DNA of 64,000 nt, taken from positions 1-64,000 of the forward strand of contig CAWGQZ010000053.1 in assembly GCA_963824805.1 (NCBI GenBank). Direction: 5' to 3'. The translations under genes and the position numbers were made by a program. Source of the stretch: DATBAT01 sp963824805. GTDB taxonomy: Bacteria; Acidobacteriota; Terriglobia; Terriglobales; Acidobacteriaceae. Numbering within the stretch: position 1 is the first letter of the stretch; each line of letters starts with the position of its first letter. Shown here in pieces: positions 57,250-64,000 of the stretch. The notes below the pieces were generated by a model. The model was not told where the DNA came from, searched no databases, and worked only from the letters and a program-made list of their open reading frames with translations.

Positions 57250-58461
57250 ATGTTCCGCACCCCAGTAATGCGCCTCTCCGAATTAGTTCGGAGGCCATTT
57301 GTCCCTATTTTTCTGATAGTTATAGCTTTGGCTTTAGCAGCCGTGGCTGGCCCCTTGATGGCCCAAGACCAGGCCCCCTCCACCAACGACAATCCCAATA
57401 AGCAGGAAACCCCGCCTGAGGCCGGTGGACCGCAAAATGACGTTGGCCCATATGCCATCCCTAAGAAGAAAGAGGAGCCACCTGCTCCCCCGCCGGAGCG
57501 GCCCAAGAAGATTGAGGGCATGCCGGACTACTCCATCCGGGTGGATGTGCCGCTGGTGAATGTCGATGTCATGGTCACCACCAAAGAGGGCCAGTTCATT
57601 CCCGGGATGAAGAAAGAGAACTTCAAGGTCTACGAGGACGGAGTTGCGCAGAACGTCATTAATTTCAACCAGTCAGAAGCCCCGATCACGGCGGTGATGC
57701 TCATCGAATTTGCCTCGACGAATTACTACTTCATGGTCGATGCCCTTAATGCGTCTTACACCTTTGCCAGCAATTTGCGAAAAAATGATTGGATTGCCGT
57801 GGAATCCTACGACATGAGACCGCACATCCTGGTGGACTTCACTCAGGACAAGCGGGCGGTTATGGGAGGGCTGGGGGAGTTGCGCTTTCCCGGCTTCGCT
57901 GAAACCAACCTATTTGACGCGCTGTATGACACTCTGGATCGGCTCGATAGGATCGAAGGGAGAAAGTACATTATCCTGATCAGCACCGGAGTTGACACCT
58001 TCAGCAAACTGAACCTTGATCAGATTCTGAAAAAGGTAAAGACCACGAAAGATATTACGATCTTTCCAGTCAGCGTGGGGCGTGCCTTACGGGAATATAT
58101 GGAAAGTCATGGCAGGGCGGCGCCGCACGGAATGGGTATCCCGATTTCCAATATGGACTACCTGCAAGCGGACAATCAGTTGAACACCTTCGCAAAAATG
58201 ACAGGCGGCCGGGCGTATTTCCCTCGGTTCCAGGGCGAGTTGCCGGAGATCTTCCACGACATCACTTCGGACATTCACCAGCAGTACTCGCTGTCCTACC
58301 ACCCGACCAATCCGAAGCTCGACGGCACTTATCGCAAGCTGAAGGTAGAGGTCGTGGCCCCGGATGGCGGGCATTTAAAAGTAAAGGATCAGCACGGTAA
58401 GGACGTTAAATACGAAATCGTTGCCCGCGACGGCTACACCGCGAAACACACCGTCGATTAG
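57250..58461 (+). CDS. VWFA-related acidobacterial secreted protein
   Basis: The signal anchor (FLIVIALALAAVAGPLMAQ) is preceded by an AAGGAG ribosome binding site. A Pro/Lys-rich linker follows, then the VWFA-related acidobacterial domain (about 95-330). Here VDVPLVNVDVMVTTKEGQFI, FKVYEDGVAQNVINFNQSE and RKYIILISTGVDTFSKLN are diagnostic. The usual metal-site DxSxS appears as EFASTNYYF, so MIDAS function is probably lost. The function of the family is unknown. It diverges from the S55 gene across 164 bases, which probably hold both promoters. It overlaps the ZIP gene end by 4 bases. Confidence 0.88.
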   Translation: MFRTPVMRLSELVRRPFVPIFLIVIALALAAVAGPLMAQDQAPSTNDNPNKQETPPEAGGPQNDVGPYAIPKKKEEPPAPPPERPKKIEGMPDYSIRVDVPLVNVDVMVTTKEGQFIPGMKKENFKVYEDGVAQNVINFNQSEAPITAVMLIEFASTNYYFMVDALNASYTFASNLRKNDWIAVESYDMRPHILVDFTQDKRAVMGGLGELRFPGFAETNLFDALYDTLDRLDRIEGRKYIILISTGVDTFSKLNLDQILKKVKTTKDITIFPVSVGRALREYMESHGRAAPHGMGIPISNMDYLQADNQLNTFAKMTGGRAYFPRFQGELPEIFHDITSDIHQQYSLSYHPTNPKLDGTYRKLKVEVVAPDGGHLKVKDQHGKDVKYEIVARDGYTAKHTVD

Positions 58462-59189
58462 TGAACGTGGGCAACCTGATCTAGCAAGAAGAGAAGACCT
58501 ACGCCCAGGAATACCACCAGAGCCATTTTTACCCCCGGCTCATGATTCACCTCGGGCATGAGGTCAGTCGCGGCCACGTAGATGGTGACTCCAGCCGCCA
58601 AAGGCAGTCCATAGCTCACCTGGTGGCGAAAGAGGGCCATGGTGAACACGCCTGCCAGGGTTGCTGCTCCTAGGACCATCGATGAACCCCAGGCGATGCT
58701 GCGGCTGCGGCCGCTGGCCAACATAATGGAAGCGACCGTGAAGCCCTCCGGAATCTTGTGCAGGAAAACGGCAAGAAAGATGATCCAGCCCAGCCAGTTG
58801 GAAACTATGAAGCCTGAAGCGATGGCAATTCCGTCAAAGAAAGTATGGATGATCAGGCCAATCAGAATTGAATAGCTCTTGTGGTTGTGGACGAATTGCT
58901 CATTGTGCGTCTCTTCTCCAAAGTGGAAGTGCGGGGTGACGGTGTGCTCGAAGAAATGAATGATGAGATATCCAACCAGCACAAACAAAGCGCCACGATT
59001 GCCGCTGAGGGCGAGGCTCGTGGGAAGGAGTTCCACCAGAGCCGTCGCCAACATGAACCCCGCGCCCAGCGCCACGAAATACTTTAGGTAAGAGCGATCC
59101 CAATGCTTGTGCACGATAATCGCGCCGCCAAAGACGTTGGCGGCCGCAGCGGTTAAGCCGAGGAAAATGCTCAGCAGGATGGGGTGCAT
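58458..59189 (-). CDS. ZIP-family divalent metal transporter
   Basis: An eight-helix ZIP transporter of 243 residues, importing zinc or other divalent metals. The metal-site motifs IIHTFFDGIAIASG (TM4) and LHKIPEGFTVASIM (TM5) are present, with a histidine-rich loop (PHFHFGEETHNEQFVHNH) between TM3 and TM4. It is convergent with the VWFA gene. Confidence 0.92.
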   Translation of the reverse strand: MHPILLSIFLGLTAAAANVFGGAIIVHKHWDRSYLKYFVALGAGFMLATALVELLPTSLALSGNRGALFVLVGYLIIHFFEHTVTPHFHFGEETHNEQFVHNHKSYSILIGLIIHTFFDGIAIASGFIVSNWLGWIIFLAVFLHKIPEGFTVASIMLASGRSRSIAWGSSMVLGAATLAGVFTMALFRHQVSYGLPLAAGVTIYVAATDLMPEVNHEPGVKMALVVFLGVGLLFLLDQVAHVH

Positions 59190-59343
59190 GCGAGCCAGAA
59201 TGATAACAGGGAGATAAACGCTGGTTCATTGTTTCGCGTCCTGAGTTCTCAGTCAGGCCGCGGTCGGATAGCACTGCTAAGCCGCTAATGATCTTGCTTA
59301 ACTCAGCGCACCTAGCCGACGAAGAATTATGAACTAGAGTTCC

Positions 59344-60429
59344 TTATCCGCTGTGCCGAACATGCATAACATCGCCGTCCTGGACGATATAGTCTTTCCC
59401 TTCCAGGCGGAGAATGCCCTTGGCGCGAGCGTTGGCTTCCGAGCCGGCTTCGAGAAGCTGATCCCATCGGATGGTTTCAGCGCGGATGAAGTGCTTCTGC
59501 AGATCGGAATGTATGGCCCCGGCAGCTTCAGCAGCACGGGTGTTAACAGGGATTGTCCAGGCACGACATTCGTCTTCGCCGGCGGTGAAGAAAGAAATCA
59601 AGCCAAGCAGACGGTAGCTGGTGCGGATCAGGCGGGTAAGTCCACTTTCGGTCAGGCCGTAGCTACCCAGAAATTCGGCGGCATCTTCTTCGCTCATTTC
59701 CGCGAGTTCGGCTTCCACTCTACCGCAGATGGCGGTAGCACCTGAGTTGGGACGAGAGGCGACTTCGGTCAGGCCATATTTTGTGACTGCCTCATCCAGT
59801 TCTTTTCCGAGTTCCGTACTCTCGCTGACGTTCAACACGTAGAGGATGGGCTTTTCGCTGAGGAACATGAATCCACGCAAACGCTTTTTGTCTTCGGGAG
59901 TCATCTCCATCTCGCGCAACGGGCGTTCCGACTCGATCTGCGCTTTGGCGCGTTTCAGAAGCTCGAATTCCTTCTCCAGCTCAGCAGTCTTCATCTTTTT
60001 CAGGTCTTTTTCCACGCGCTCCAGTCGCTTTTCGATCTGCCCAAGATCGCTGACCATCATGTCAAATTCGACATTCTTGATGTCACGGAGGGGGTCAACG
60101 GGACCGACGTGCGGGATGGATGGGTCGTCGAAAGCCCGCACTACGTGCGCCAGAGCATCAACATTGCGTAAGTGGCTGAGAAATGCCGTCTCTTTGAGGG
60201 CTTCCTGGCCGATGGCGCCGACATCGACATATTCGACTGCTGCATGCGTCAACTTCTTGGGATCGTAAAGTGCAGCCAGTTTATCCAGACGCTCGTCCGG
60301 TACTTTCGCCACTCCAATGTGGGCTTCACGAGGGTTGGCATAGCCCTGATCGGATATCTGGGCCTTAGTGAGAATTCGAAACAAAGAGGATTTGCCTACC
60401 TGGGGCAGGCCGATGATGCCGGTTTTCAT
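59344..60429 (-). CDS. ychF: YchF/Obg-like ATPase
   Basis: A conserved ribosome-associated, redox-regulated P-loop ATPase. The ATG at 60429 gives the canonical MKTGIIGLPQVGKSSLF start. A longer frame to 60582 adds 51 unlikely residues. NVSES replaces the usual NKxD as in YchF proteins (ATP preference). The coiled-coil middle (IEKRLERVEKDLKKMK) and the C-terminal TGS domain (TIPVNTRAAEAAGAIH to DYIVQDGDVMHVRHS) are intact. The TGS domain has an N-terminal start variation but no break. Confidence 0.94.
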   Translation of the reverse strand: MKTGIIGLPQVGKSSLFRILTKAQISDQGYANPREAHIGVAKVPDERLDKLAALYDPKKLTHAAVEYVDVGAIGQEALKETAFLSHLRNVDALAHVVRAFDDPSIPHVGPVDPLRDIKNVEFDMMVSDLGQIEKRLERVEKDLKKMKTAELEKEFELLKRAKAQIESERPLREMEMTPEDKKRLRGFMFLSEKPILYVLNVSESTELGKELDEAVTKYGLTEVASRPNSGATAICGRVEAELAEMSEEDAAEFLGSYGLTESGLTRLIRTSYRLLGLISFFTAGEDECRAWTIPVNTRAAEAAGAIHSDLQKHFIRAETIRWDQLLEAGSEANARAKGILRLEGKDYIVQDGDVMHVRHSG

Positions 60430-60506
60430 AAGGTAAGGGAGTTGCAGCCTTCCGCAAGGCAAACGCGCCACTTTGAGAATAACCCAAACGCCAATGGTGT
60501 GGAACG

Positions 60507-60980
60507 CTACCGACCTGCGACCGTCAGATATACCACCACTAGGCCCAGTAGTAAGACGCCGCCTTCGAGCCGCGTCGACCAACCATGAAGCTTGTTGAAT
60601 TCGACGCGTGCGGGGTCAGTCGCAGCAACTGTGTCCACGTCGCCCATGGAGGCACGGAGACTAGCCATCTTTGGAGAGACACCGAATTGCGATGTTAGGG
60701 TAAGCAGGAGCATGACGCATATCAGAATGTGCCGCCACGCCAGCGGGTGGACAGAGCCATCGTGAAGACGCGAGTAAATCAGAGAGCTGACTAGAAAAAC
60801 TATCGCCGAGACGATTCCCATCCAGTGTAAGGAGGCGAGTGTGCGGTTCACGATATTGCCGGCAAGATGGTGGGTTGGCAGAACCGAGAAAGCGGCACGA
60901 GTAACGACCGCCGCGAAGAAGACAATCCCACCAATCCAGACAATGAGCGAAAGAACCATCAAATAGCGAAGAAGTGCCAT
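60507..60980 (-). CDS. DUF4149-like membrane protein
   Basis: About 157 residues from the ATG at 60980, with four transmembrane helices: LMVLSLIVWIGGIVFFAAVV, WMGIVSAIVFLVSSLIY, WRHILICVMLLLTLTSQFG and GGVLLLGLVVVYL. It has conserved-type polar residues between them (VFFAAVVTRAAFSVL). The layout resembles DUF4149/TMEM205-like proteins. The function is unknown. It diverges from the next gene. Confidence 0.7.
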   Translation of the reverse strand: MALLRYLMVLSLIVWIGGIVFFAAVVTRAAFSVLPTHHLAGNIVNRTLASLHWMGIVSAIVFLVSSLIYSRLHDGSVHPLAWRHILICVMLLLTLTSQFGVSPKMASLRASMGDVDTVAATDPARVEFNKLHGWSTRLEGGVLLLGLVVVYLTVAGR

Positions 60981-61042
60981 GGTCGTTTTATTATGCACTC
61001 CGAACCGAATTCATTCTTCACACTCGCTTAGAATCAGCACGG

Positions 61043-61390
61043 ATGAGCACCCCGCGAAGCGACGGCGCAAGCTATTTTCTTAGCGTTGTTCTTGCACTGG
61101 CCAGCGGATGGCTGCAGATAAAAGTTCACGATCTACTTTTCACAGCATTGCTGGTTGTCGCCTCCGCCATGGTGCTGGGAGCGATGCGCCCGCAAAGCCC
61201 GTGGCGATGGGCGATTCTATTTCCTTTCGTGGTGCCGCTCACGCAGCTCTTGGCCCGGGTCGTTCTAGTCGAAAAACCAACCCGTGGGGAGGTTTACGAA
61301 TCGTTGCTCCTGCTTCTTCCGGGCATCGCCGGCGCTTATGGGGGTTCGGTGCTGCGGCAAACCCTACAGCGCGTATGGAGTGGGAACTAG
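61043..61390 (+). CDS. Small hydrophobic membrane protein
   Basis: About 115 residues with three to four hydrophobic helices (YFLSVVLALASGWLQI, ALLVVASAMVLGAM, FPFVVPLTQLLARVVL, LLLLPGIAGAYGG). I do not recognise the family. The ATG at 61043 is preferred to an earlier one at 60974, which overlaps the divergent gene's start. Confidence 0.6.
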   Translation: MSTPRSDGASYFLSVVLALASGWLQIKVHDLLFTALLVVASAMVLGAMRPQSPWRWAILFPFVVPLTQLLARVVLVEKPTRGEVYESLLLLLPGIAGAYGGSVLRQTLQRVWSGN

Positions 61391-61468
61391 CTCCCCTGTT
61401 TTGAACCAAGGTGCAGGCTAACCAAAAAGTTATTCTTTTTCCACGGCGGGAGCGGTTATGCTTCGCTC

Positions 61469-62272
61469 ATGGGTGTGTCTTTAACGGTGTTGGCTAGCGG
61501 CAGCCGCGGCAACACCGCGCTGGTCAGCAGCTCAAGCACGCGCGTGCTGGTTGACGCCGGCATTTCCTGCCGCGAGACTTTCAAGCGCATGAAGGCCCTG
61601 GGAGAAGACCCGCACTCCCTAAGTGGCATTCTGATAACCCACGAACATTCCGACCATGTCTATGGCCTGGCCGTACTGGCGCGCAAGCTAAATATTCCGG
61701 TTTATATGACGGAGGCCACGCACTATGCCTGGGCTCGATCCCTGCGGGATGACGCTGACGAACTCCCGAAACTAGGGCGACTGGAGGTTTTTTGTTCCGG
61801 GCGTTGCTTCCAAATCGGAGACATCGCGGTGATGCCTTTTACCATCCCGCACGATGCCGCCGATCCAGTAGGATTCACCTTCAAAGCGGAAGGCATCAAA
61901 GTAGGATTCGCGACCGATTTGGGCTATGTGCCAGTCAGTATCAGCGATCACCTACGCGGCTGCGATGTCCTGGTAATGGAATCGAATCATGATGTTGAGA
62001 TGCTCCGGGGAGGGCCGTATCCCTGGTCAGTGAAACAGAGGGTCATGAGCCGGGTTGGTCATCTTTCCAATGACTCCCTCGCGGATTTCTTCACTAACGA
62101 TTATGATGGGGATGCAGCGTACGTTGTGCTAGCGCATCTTTCCGAGCAGAACAACCATCCTGAGCTAGCACGAAGCGCGGCGGAAAAAGCCCTGGGTTCC
62201 CGCCAAACGCTGCTGCGGAATCGGGTTCTGCTGGCGACTCAATCGGAGCCGCTGCAGCCGATCCAGCTGTAG
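61469..62272 (+). CDS. MBL-fold metallo-hydrolase, YycJ/WalJ-like
   Basis: A 267-residue metallo-beta-lactamase-fold protein beginning VLASGSRGNTALVSSSSTRV, with metal motif THEHSDHVYGL (HxHxDH), later FTIPHDAADPVGF and MESNHDVEML, and C-terminal LAHLSEQNNHPELA. It matches the YycJ/WalJ-like exonuclease-type family, linked to DNA repair. The true substrate is not shown. Confidence 0.88.
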   Translation: MGVSLTVLASGSRGNTALVSSSSTRVLVDAGISCRETFKRMKALGEDPHSLSGILITHEHSDHVYGLAVLARKLNIPVYMTEATHYAWARSLRDDADELPKLGRLEVFCSGRCFQIGDIAVMPFTIPHDAADPVGFTFKAEGIKVGFATDLGYVPVSISDHLRGCDVLVMESNHDVEMLRGGPYPWSVKQRVMSRVGHLSNDSLADFFTNDYDGDAAYVVLAHLSEQNNHPELARSAAEKALGSRQTLLRNRVLLATQSEPLQPIQL

Positions 62273-62277
62273 CCACT

Positions 62278-62721
62278 ATGAATCAGTGTGTGGATCCGGT
62301 TGTAGGAAAGATTCTCGCCGGTTGGCGCTATGACATTTCTGGCCTGGCGCCAGAAATGCGCGGCGACTACGAGCATCACTTTCAAGTTTGTGAATTTTGC
62401 CAATCCCGTCAGCGCTTGCACCGCGGTATCGACGTGGCTCTCATAGCGCTGGCCTCGGTCTCGGCTGCAGTCTTCCTCTTTGCTTTCGGAGTCATCCGCC
62501 ACTTCGAGCCTCGTCATACCTTTTGGCTGGAACTGGGGGCGCTCGCAGGCTTCGCTTTTTCGGCACTCATGTGGCTGGTAGTAGCGGTGGCGACACCGGC
62601 CCCTATGGCCGTGGTCGATGCGGCCTTGATGGGAGCCCGTCACGTGCATGATCGCCTTCCACCAGAAATCCGCGAACGGCTGCCGGAAGAATTGCGCCTC
62701 AAAATTGGCGGACAGCATTGA
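62278..62721 (+). CDS. Membrane protein with putative zinc-finger N-terminus
   Basis: 147 residues starting 5 bases after the MBL gene. Residues 1-45 carry H32-H33 and C38-x2-C41 (HHFQVCEFCQSRQRLH), like an anti-sigma-type zinc finger (zf-HC2). Two helices follow (about 51-70 and 84-104), then a short amphipathic tail. No sigma factor is adjacent. The finger assignment is tentative. Confidence 0.6.
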   Translation: MNQCVDPVVGKILAGWRYDISGLAPEMRGDYEHHFQVCEFCQSRQRLHRGIDVALIALASVSAAVFLFAFGVIRHFEPRHTFWLELGALAGFAFSALMWLVVAVATPAPMAVVDAALMGARHVHDRLPPEIRERLPEELRLKIGGQH

Positions 62722-62748
62722 GGACACCCGCTGCAGACAAAATCGCGC

Positions 62749-62777
62749 TTCCGGATAGAATGACGTTTCATTCCGGA
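62749..62777. repeat. Small inverted repeat before the oxidoreductase gene
   Basis: GAATGA (62758-62763) and TCATTC (62768-62773) pair around a 4-base loop, with CCGGA on both outer sides. There is no T-run. It could be an operator or a weak terminator for the upstream gene. Confidence 0.35.
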
Positions 62778-62966
62778 TCACCCAATGTCGCCGCTCTTAA
62801 AAATCATGTTGAGTTGGAGTGTCCTGCCTAGCGGGCTCTGATCCCTTTCTCCTCGCACTTTTCCTGTTTTGAGAGACCTTGATCTTTCACTCATCACCAA
62901 GGACCTCATTCCTGAATTGCACCTGTTAGAATCGCTGCGATTCTGGACGGCCAGACTGAAGGCAAT

Positions 62967-64000
62967 ATGGCAGCTTCCAATGGATCGAAATCAAAGTACG
63001 ACGTAATCGTCATCGGCGGAGGCCATAATGGCCTGGTCAATGCGGCCTACTTGGCCCGCGCCGGCAAGAAAGTTCTGGTGCTGGAGCGGCGTCACGTGCT
63101 CGGCGGGGCCGCTGTTACCGAAGAAATTTTCCCCGGATTCAAGTTCTCAGTCTGCTCTTACGTGGTTTCCTTGTTGCGCCCCGAGATCATTCGCGATCTC
63201 GATCTCCCGCGTCACGGCCTGGAAATCCTGCCGCTCGACGGCACCTTCACACCAATGCCGAACGGAGACTACCTGTGGCGGGTGAATGATCACGGCAAGA
63301 CTCACCGCGAGATCGCACGCCATTCCAAGCTAGATGCAGAAGCCTACGACGAATTCGGCAAAGCCATGCAGGCGATGTGCCGCTTCGTAAAGCCCATTCT
63401 CAGCATGGTACCGCCAGATCCAAGCACTCTGAATCCCAAAGAACTGATGAAGTTGTTGTTCATCGGCCGGCGCTTTCAAGACATGAACAGCGGTGACAAA
63501 TACAACCAGGTGCAGTTGATGACGATGAGCGCCATCGACTTTCTGGACCAGTGGTTTGAGACCGATGTCCTCAAAGCCACTATGTCGGCCTCTGGGATCA
63601 TCGGCACGTTCCTGGGCGTTCGCTCGCCGGGAACAGCTTATGTCCTGCTGCATCACTACATGGGCGAAATCGACGGCGCGTTTCGGTCATGGGGATTTGC
63701 CCGTGGGGGCACAGGAGCCATTTCGAATTCTATCGCTGACGCGGCCCGCGAAGCCGGAGTCGAAATTCGCACCGAAGCGCCGATCGCTCAAATTCTGGTC
63801 AAGAACGGCAAGGCTACCGGTGTTGTCCTCGGCAACGGCGATGAGATACATGCGGACATCATCTCGTCAAGTGTCGACCCGCGACTAACGTTCACCAAGT
63901 TCATCGAGAAAGAGCATTTGCCCAGCGAATTTCTAGAGGATGTGAATCGTTACAAATATCGCGGCTCTTCGGGCAAGGTGAATCTTGCGTTGGACGGGCT
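62967..64000 (+). CDS. PYROXD2/phytoene-dehydrogenase-like FAD oxidoreductase, partial
   Basis: The frame starts at the ATG at 62967 and is still open at the window edge (345 codons seen). The N-terminus has the dinucleotide-binding fold YDVIVIGGGHNGLVNAAYLA and VLVLERRHVLGGAAVTEE. It continues as a flavin amine oxidase-like protein (PGTAYVLLHHYMGE, GGTGAISNSIADAAREAGVE). It matches the PYROXD2 or COG1233 group. The substrate is unknown. Confidence 0.88.
   Translation, partial: MAASNGSKSKYDVIVIGGGHNGLVNAAYLARAGKKVLVLERRHVLGGAAVTEEIFPGFKFSVCSYVVSLLRPEIIRDLDLPRHGLEILPLDGTFTPMPNGDYLWRVNDHGKTHREIARHSKLDAEAYDEFGKAMQAMCRFVKPILSMVPPDPSTLNPKELMKLLFIGRRFQDMNSGDKYNQVQLMTMSAIDFLDQWFETDVLKATMSASGIIGTFLGVRSPGTAYVLLHHYMGEIDGAFRSWGFARGGTGAISNSIADAAREAGVEIRTEAPIAQILVKNGKATGVVLGNGDEIHADIISSSVDPRLTFTKFIEKEHLPSEFLEDVNRYKYRGSSGKVNLALDG

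Noticed and set aside
1..64000. CRISPR array, tRNA, rRNA or prophage
   Set aside because: No regularly spaced direct repeats, no cloverleaf or rRNA-like sequence, and no phage structural or integrase genes were seen.

Overview
The window looks like a chromosomal segment of an Acidobacteriota bacterium, probably class Terriglobia (Koribacter or Sulfotelmatobacter-like). The evidence is an orphan MacB-type permease with the acidobacterial architecture, a VWFA-related secreted protein, a winged-helix/TPR membrane regulator, a REC-PATAN response regulator, HAF-repeat and Kelch-type secreted proteins, and a moderately high GC content. I see no rRNA, tRNA, CRISPR array, prophage or intact insertion sequence.

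Layout. 0.6-2.1 kb: APC amino-acid permease. 2.8-3.7 kb: Tat-exported protein interrupted by an in-frame TGA, closed by a strong terminator. 4.1-7.0 kb: quinol-dependent nitric oxide reductase overlapping a small membrane protein that carries a transposase-like four-cysteine ribbon. 7.0-10.6 kb: a stretch of broken genes (PLP decarboxylase fragment, Kelch repeats, propeller fragment, a frameshifted secreted protein, a HAF-repeat protein). 10.8-13.4 kb: a winged-helix/TPR regulator and the GTPase gene der, convergent and both cut off at the same point. 13.5-18.6 kb: dinG, queD-queE-queC and a TPR protein. 18.8-24.1 kb: a PilT-like ATPase, a GH114 lipoprotein, and a molybdenum-cofactor group (moeA, moaC, REC-PATAN regulator, mogA). 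24.1-30.6 kb: TonB remnant, dgt, GNAT, bactofilin, two decayed fragments, and a GH2 exo-glucosaminidase-like enzyme. 30.7-45.7 kb: hemW, a FabF-type synthase, a CHASE3-PAS-GGDEF cyclase, an ABC exporter, purB, def (frameshifted), marR-ClC/CBS (frameshifted), a membrane-anchored trypsin-like protease, and clpC. 46.0-52.9 kb: lolD, a LolC/E permease, an ADOP permease, a broken secreted protein, and an MFS exporter. 52.9-64.0 kb: a large secreted propeller protein, an S55-type protein, a VWFA protein, a ZIP transporter, ychF, small membrane proteins, an MBL-fold hydrolase, and the start of a PYROXD2-like oxidoreductase.

Most long housekeeping genes are intact, but about a dozen other genes carry a single-base frameshift or stop, including the otherwise conserved def and ClC-CBS genes. 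Three places show two gene fragments meeting at one breakpoint. This is either real local decay or draft-assembly error, and reads would be needed to tell which.

The most interesting points are the norB-coupled cysteine-ribbon membrane protein, the S55 protein whose Ser and His motifs occur in the reverse order to SpoIVB, the loss of the Der C-terminal domain at a chimeric junction, and the in-frame TGA followed by a hairpin.
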